A stretch of DNA of 64,000 nucleotides from Dysidea avara (taxonomy: Eukaryota; Porifera; Demospongiae; Dictyoceratida; Dysideidae). Each line of letters starts with the position of its first letter. Positions within the stretch are counted from its first letter, which is position 1. The notes beneath the pieces are model-generated. The model worked only from the letters and a program-made list of their open reading frames with translations. It was not told the DNA's origin and made no database searches. Shown here piece by piece: positions 58,701 to 64,000 of this stretch. Both the position numbers and the translations under genes were made by a program. Location: contig NC_089274.1 of assembly GCF_963678975.1 (NCBI RefSeq), positions 22,901,133-22,965,132 on the forward strand, written 5' to 3'.

Positions 58701-58897
58701 GCATGCTTGTTTATTGCACGCCTCTAAAGTTTGAGGCGCTGCTCCTCTTGTGATCGACCGATTAACTTGAAAATTTTGGTGGGGCACTACGAAGGGTTGG
58801 AGTGTAACATCATATGGTTAGTTGCTTAGAAAAAGCTACTGTGCTTATAGTAGACGGTGAAGTTTGAAAGAGTGTCCGGAATTACCCGCATTTACCT
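55723..58897 (+). mobile_element. Complete pogo-like DNA transposon (Tc1/mariner superfamily)
   Basis: The 26-base inverted ends begin AGGTAAGTGCGGGTATTTCC on the left and the complement of AGGTAAATGCGGGTAATTCC on the right, each continuing GGACAC. TA lies on both sides (55,721-55,722 and 58,898-58,899). Inner copies of the end motif (ctaattccggacact near 55,751; gtgtccggaattaagc near 58,685) may be extra transposase sites. It carries one intact four-exon transposase gene in between. Intact frame plus nearly identical ends suggest recent activity. Confidence 0.92.
56274..58600 (+). CDS. pogo/jerky-type transposase with C-terminal PHD finger
   Basis: Exons 56274-56312, 56361-56964, 57012-57875 and 58404-58600 join in frame to 567 residues with GT-AG introns of 48, 47 and 528 bases. 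Order: Psq-type helix-turn-helix (about 14-45: LREAGKLYGIPKSTLSDHV), CENP-B/Tc5-type DNA-binding half (about 95-155: DWWSRFLSRHSSL), then a DDE_1 catalytic core with Asp177 (NCDETGF), Asp288 (FVDGHHSH) and Asp324 (ILQPMDVG). The last two are 36 apart, as in pogo-like DDxD enzymes. A Cys/His/Lys-rich stretch (CKSCGAEL..HLTWH) follows. The last exon encodes a PHD-type zinc finger (C508xxC, CDKCWRWFHYTC, CRIC). It should bind the element's ends in the nucleus and cut and paste it. The PHD finger may read histone tails and guide integration (inference). No stops or frameshifts. Confidence 0.9.
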
Positions 58898-59519
58898 TAC
58901 TGAGAAGAAAAGGGTAGCATAGTGCCCTTTCTGAAAGGATTACCGCAGCGATATTGTGATGGAAAGTGTTTATAACAAAGTAGAAGTATCTGGAGTAAAC
59001 CATGAATCCATATAAAGTTTTGTGCTTACGGCGATCTGCCACAGCATTAGTACATCTTCACCAATTAGTGGCTGCCTAATGCTATTTCTACTGTTCGCTT
59101 CTTCAACAACATTCTTTCCATTCAATGGCATCGTCTCCGCTTCCTTAATTGCTTACAGCTAATCACGTGCCATTGTATAACGATCATGTGCGAATATTCG
59201 GGGGTTAATTTTATTATTCGAATACTATGCCAACGAATATTAATACGAATAATCGGTTATTCGTTTGAGCCTTAATTTTCACTGATCTCCATGCTCTTAG
59301 CTTTCTAATAATAATATTATTATTATGTAGGCCCATAAATTTTGAGCAAAGTTATCTTTGACATAATTAACTGTGTCAATGCATTTTATTTTTTTTATTT
59401 CCCACGAAAAGTGCAGCCTCAGTTTGAGGATTAACGCACATATGAAACATGCATACAAAATGTTTTACAATGTGATTGATTATGGGATTACTGATTGGTA
59501 GGGGAAAGTAATAATAATT

Positions 59520-62283
59520 TCAGTTGGTGCTTAAAAATTTGTAATGATTGTTGTTGGATTAGGTCAGGTGGGAGTGAATTCCACAGTCTTATTGATCTAG
59601 GGAAGAATGAATTACTGAACTGATTGGTCCTTGCATAGATGTGATGAAATCTTTGGTCATGTCCTCTGGTGTTGGAAGTGACAGGGATTAAATCAACAGG
59701 AGATATATCAATGAGATTATGAACAATTTTGTAGAAGAGGGTGATACTGGATACTTGTCTGTGGTGTTTTAAACTGGGAAGTTAAGGTCAATGAGCATGT
59801 TGGATACGCTGCTGAAACGTGAGAAGTCAGCCATAATGAATTTGGCAGATTGCCTCTGTACTCTTTCAAGCTTATCAATATCTCTTCTGATGTGAGGGGA
59901 CCAGACAGGATTCGCGTATTCTAAGATTGATCTTATCATGGCATTATAACATTTCAATTTAATTTGTGCTGGGCAGGACTTAAGATTTCTCTGTAGGAAT
60001 GCTTTGACTGATAGAGCTTTGGATGTGATGTTAGTAATATGTGTGGACCAAGAAAAGTCATTGGTGATTGTAATTCCTAAATATTTGGTAGATGAAACTT
60101 CTTTGATAGAGATGTCATTAATGGTGTAGTTGTAGGTGATTGGATTGTGTTTACGAGTAATTCTCATGAATAAACTTTTATCAGGATTAAAAAACATACC
60201 AGATCTAGTGCCCCACTGCGATAAGGAGTTGAGATCATTTTGAAGTGATAAACAGTCAGATGTAGAGTGAATAACAGTATAAAGTATGGTATCGTCAGCA
60301 TACAGACCAATGTTGGCATTGATTGATAAAGGTAGGTCATTAATATAACATAAAAATAATAGAGGGGCTAAGATTGTTCCTTGGGGGACACCCGAGTTAA
60401 CTGCATGTGACTCACTGGTTGAACCGTCAAGAATTACTTGTTGATACCTACCGATGAGGAAGTTTTGTAGCCATGTTAGTAGTTCCCCTCTAATACCATA
60501 GTAGGATAATTTGTTACATAAACGGTGATGGGGGACTTATCAAATGCCTTAGATAGATCTAGAAAAATGATATCAATTTGAAAGCCAGAGTCAAGAGATT
60601 TAGAAATGTTGTTTACAGTAGTAATAAGTTGTGATTCGCATGATCTTCTAGGTCGAAAACCATGTTGTTGGTCACAGAGAATATTTATTGATTCTAGGTG
60701 GGAGAAGAGATGAGTGTAAATTAGGCGCTCCATGATCTTGCAGCTGATACTAGTTAGCGATATTGGTCTGTAATTGGATGCAAGTGTTTTGTCTCCTTTT
60801 TTGAATGCAGGTACAATATTAGCACGTTTCCAGTCCATGGGAAGTTCTCCTTGATGAAGTGATGAATTGAAGATCAGAGTTAGTACTGGAGCAATTTCTT
60901 GAGAGGCTAATTGAAATAAGTGTGATGGGATTTTGTCTGGTCCTGGTGCTTTATGAACATCCAAAGTTGTTAGGAGCTGGGAGACATCAGCATAAGTAAT
61001 GGAAATAGGTTGTATGTCAGGATAAGGGCTTTCATCTGGTGTGAGAGTAGACTGGGTGTCCTCGGTGGTAAACACTGAGCTAAAATAATCATTGAGGATA
61101 TTAGCTTTGAGGGTGGAATCAGTGATGGTATGACCATTATGTGACAGTGGGGGTATTCCAACATGATCCAATTTTTGCCTTTTGATATACGACCATATAT
61201 AGTTTTTTTGAATTAGATGTGGAACTGGAATCAATGAGCTTCGAAAAGTAGTCATTATAGGCTTGACGGCATTCTTTTTTAGCTAGATGTTTAAGAGTTT
61301 TATAATATTGCCAGGTGGTAGGTGAGCGTGATCGGCGATACTGAGCGTAAGCTTGCTTCTTTCGTCTACAAAGTCTTTTAATGTAGGTGGTGATCCATGG
61401 TCGGTGAGATGTCTTGTTCGAAGATAACTTGCTAGGAACCAAAGTGTCCAGACAGAAGTGACAAGCAGATTTAAAGTCAATCCACAACTGGTTGATTGGT
61501 GTGTCAGTGGTGTTTGAATGTAGGTATTCATAGCTAAAGTCATAAAAGAAGTTTCTTATTAAGCTAGAGTCTGCTCTGTTCCACAGGTAAATTTTTCTTC
61601 TCAGTTGTTTTTGCACAAAGATGCTAATGTTGGATTCGGTCAGTACAGCTTTGTGGTCAGAAATGCCAGCTATAGGTGTACAATAATTAATTAAAGAGGG
61701 TCTATTGGTTAAAAAAATATCTAGTGTGTTGCTTAATCTGGTTGGAAAGTCAACGATCTGAGTGAGTCTAAAAGTATTCACAAAGTCCAGAAATGTGCTA
61801 TTTACTGATAGAGGGTAGTTGGTACCAATTATATTAGAATCAGTCCAGTTTATATCAGGAAGGTTGAAGTTGCCGGCAATCCAGATGATATCATTCGGAG
61901 AGGATAAGATCACGCTTTCAAGTGTATTGCATATAGCTTCTATATAGTCAACAGATCGATTTGGAGGTCTATAGACACAGCAAGCAATTAGTGATTGTGT
62001 GTTAGATAACTTTATTTTACAGGCGATTACTTCCTGGGTGCCAGAGTAAGGAATTTCGTGTGAAACTATGGTGTTATGACAGGCTATGAAGACACCACCA
62101 TAACCATCCTCTCTATCATGTCGATATATATTGAAATTGGGAGGGAATACTTCAGCATTGTGTATAGCAGGAGATAGCCATGATTCACAGCCAAATATTA
62201 AATCAGGATGAATTTGATTTACAAGGACAGCAAATAGATCTTTCTTGGGGTAAATACTTTGACAATTAATCGTGAGACACTTC
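59520..62283 (-). pseudogene. LINE ORF2: AP-type endonuclease and reverse transcriptase, frameshifted
   Basis: Minus strand. Endonuclease blocks are LTINCQSI, IFGCESWL, GYGGVFIACH, CCVYRPPN, IAGNFNLPDINW and GISDHKAV. The GDFN motif of the family reads GNFN here, an Asp to Asn change at an active-site position. RT blocks are KAPGPDKIPSHLF, NIVPAFKKGDK, NYRPISL, GFRPRRSCESQL, LDLSKAFDK, SGVPQGTILAPLLF and the catalytic YADD at about 60,290-60,301. The C-terminal part has TKYLGITI, SILEYANPVWSPH, IDKLERVQRQSAKF and RLWNSLPPDLI. Frameshifts lie near 61,205 (A-run), 60,535 and 59,783. It has few lesions, so it is a fairly young copy, but not able to make one intact protein. Confidence 0.88.
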
Positions 62284-62322
62284 AGGGAATTAGCCTTATG
62301 AATACATGATGCTGTTTGACCA

Positions 62323-63203
62323 CAGGGGCGGATCCAGGGGGGGGGGGGCTTTGGGGGCTGAAGCCCCCCCCCCCCTTTTCATATTTAGGCTTTACTTGAT
62401 CAATATGCTGAGTATTATAATGAAATTTTGTCTTAGTATAATTATATGATCACTAATAATACAAATACTCATAAAACCACCTTATAAACATCTTTCCAAG
62501 ATATTATCAGTGGATTTATACTAAAGTTTATGCAACAAGGACCCGGATCAGCATTGGAGGTGTACAAGATCGAGGTACTCTAATAGAGCAGTCAGCTAAC
62601 TACTCTAATAGAACATTCACTGGAAACATGTAGTTGGTTCTGTTATGGAAATTTTCCAAATCTGCCTGCACCTATACATACAATGAAGTGCAGTGGTCTG
62701 TTTAAAGGGCTTCATTCATCAACTTGTGTAGTTAATATGTATGGCAATACTTAATTCAGGTACACAATTTCCATTGAAAGTGCTCTCAGATTCAATCTTG
62801 TATTGTTCAAATTTCAAAATTTTCCACTTTCAACATTATTATTCTAACATGCACCTATTTAGTGTTGTGCAATTGTGAGAGGGGTGCATCATGTATTTGG
62901 TTGTCTGTATCTACCCAAACTTTTCCATTAGCAAAATGCTTCAGAGAGCCATACCTATATAATCTAAAGGCAGTATATAAAATATCTACAGGCAGAAAAT
63001 ATTATGAATTTTATGTGGAAATGTCTCCAAATTGCAGTGTTTTAGCATCTATTTTTCAAAATTTTCCTGGGGGGCATGCCCCCAGACCCCCCTAGTTCCA
63101 GCATGCTTCACATGCTGGGAAGTGTACTTCACACACCTCTATACCCAAGAGATTAGTACCTTGAGTTAGCCCCCCCCTTTTATAAATCCTAGATCCGCCC
63201 CTG
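62323..63203. mobile_element. Terminal-inverted-repeat element inserted in the LINE
   Basis: Ends CAGGGGCGGATCCAGG and the complement of CAGGGGCGGATCTAGG bound 881 bases. An exact 5-bp duplication, gacca, is at 62,318-62,322 and 63,204-63,208. A G13/C14 hairpin lies just inside the left end (62,337-62,374). The interior has tactctaatagagcagtcag (62,576-62,595) and a gcatgcccccagacccccc block that is also found as a relic near 9.37 kb. Small ORFs are chance. No transposase. Confidence 0.85.
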
Positions 63204-63335
63204 GACCAGGTAGTCATTGAGAGGAAGACTGGTGCTCCATAGAATCAGGAGCAGTACTATTGGTAGAAGTGCTTGTAGGTAGGTTGCTAGAGGATTGAAT
63301 GTATTTGAAATCAATAACTTTACCATGTATAGGGT

Positions 63336-63619
63336 TAGTCTGGCGCCGCCCGCCCCTTCGCAAAAAGTAAGGGTCTGGTGAAATACAAATACCTAATCAT
63401 TTCAAAAGGAATTCAATTAGACAGCGCACGTAATGCTTGTTACGTCAGATGATTGCACTTCAATTCGAACAAAAGCATTGTGTTGCCAAGGCGATTTCTG
63501 TGTGAACGTCATTGGCATGCACTAATTGGCTAGCGCCGAATCTGGGCGCTAGAAATGATTTAGTATCTGTATTTCACCAGACCCTTACTTTATGCGAAGG
63601 GGCGGGCGGCGCCAGACTA
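63336..63619. mobile_element. 284-bp MITE with long GC-rich inverted repeats
   Basis: About 55-base inverted repeats start TAGTCTGGCGCCGCCCGCCC. A 9-bp duplication, gtatagggt, is exact at 63,327-63,335 and 63,620-63,628. It is strikingly GC-rich at the ends against an AT-rich background. Nine-base target sites and long inverted repeats fit a Mutator-like origin (inference). Confidence 0.85.
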
Positions 63620-63660
63620 GTATAGGGTCCGCAATCCGAAAAATCTACTTTTACAAATCG

Positions 63661-64000
63661 ATCCCCCTACAATTGTGGGATGTTCATTGTGGTATCCCAT
63701 TGCTAGATCCACCATGAAACCGGAGGCACGATTGTTGTCTTCACAGAAATATCAATTTTAGTATTTCGTGAGATGCAAAAATTGTTTTTAAAATTTCGTG
63801 CTCCACACAAAGAACGGGATAGAACTTGCTGCTTAGCTAGATATTATCTTGAGTTAATGTAGTTAAAAAGTACGCACAGTAATAAGCAAATGATTCACTG
63901 GGTTCCCGGCACAGGGTTGCTTTCTCTCAAAAAGCAGAAACCGAAACACAAATTTTCGAATTCAAACGCCAGCTGCCCTATACCAGCCAAGAAAGGAAAG
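63661..64000. other. Window edge, no feature assigned
   Basis: This may be the 5' part of the LINE or flanking DNA. No reading frame continues clearly into it on the minus strand, because stops occur just upstream of RIADPIHGKVIDF. Confidence 0.35.

Larger units (their letters stand above)
55544..59274. mobile_element. hAT-like MITE, split by a pogo-like transposon
   Basis: Terminal inverted repeats TAAGGCTCAAACGAATA and complement ...TCGTTTGAGCCTTA are flanked by an exact 8-bp duplication, attttcac, at 55,536-55,543 and 59,275-59,282. Without the inserted pogo-like element it is about 555 bases long. Subterminal cgaatattcg-type palindromes are present at both ends. Eight-base target sites suggest hAT. 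Confidence 0.9.
59390..63660 (-). mobile_element. CR1/L2-like LINE, nearly full ORF2, with two nested insertions
   Basis: Read on the minus strand, it enters from about 63,660 and ends near 59,390 in an aaataaaaaaaataaa tail. It contains an endonuclease and reverse transcriptase (separate entry). Two shorter transposons interrupt the region before the endonuclease (63,336-63,619 and 62,323-63,203). The 5' boundary is not seen and may lie beyond 63,660. Confidence 0.85.

Overview
This window is AT-rich, intron-bearing animal DNA that is mostly transposable elements and simple repeats. The kind of animal is inferred from gene structure: many small exons, introns often only 45-100 bp, clean GT-AG borders, a metazoan phosphoinositide phospholipase C (PLC), and a dense load of foldback elements, hAT-like MITEs, SINEs and CR1/L2-like LINEs. 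An early-branching animal such as a sponge would fit, but no marker settles the phylum. There is no sign of bacterial, plastid or rRNA sequence.

Layout. 1-3 kb: a dispersed repeat and a 2.2-kb minisatellite of about 31 bp. 3-17.8 kb: a repeat field with foldback elements, two inverted copies of a hAT-like MITE, tRNA-derived SINEs and several broken pieces of a second PLC gene (5.5, 10.5-10.9, 13.4-13.5 and 13.8 kb). 17.9-19.07 kb, minus strand: a complete three-exon gene for a small secreted Cys-containing protein, with a TATA box. 19-35 kb: no convincing gene; it holds microsatellites, a reverse-transcriptase relic, a 2.2-kb hAT-like element and two very large palindromes (29.1-30.7 and 31.2-32.0 kb). 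35.87-52.0 kb, plus strand: the main gene, a 29-exon PLC of the delta/eta type. All exon phases join, giving about 1,245 residues with an unusual extra N-terminal PH domain. 55.5-59.3 kb: a complete pogo-like transposon (TA target site, matched terminal inverted repeats, four-exon transposase ending in a PHD finger) inserted inside an older hAT-like MITE. 59.4-63.7 kb, minus strand: a CR1/L2-like LINE with a few frameshifts, itself interrupted by two short DNA transposons.

The host genes look unrelated to each other: an intracellular signalling enzyme and a secreted protein. The transposase would act on its own ends and might mobilise relatives. The most useful observations are the PHD-bearing nested pogo element, the tandem-PH PLC, the scattered and partly inverted PLC duplicate lying against foldback arms, and a short near-palindromic motif (CTCTAATAGAG in longer context) that recurs at least a dozen times in unrelated repeats.
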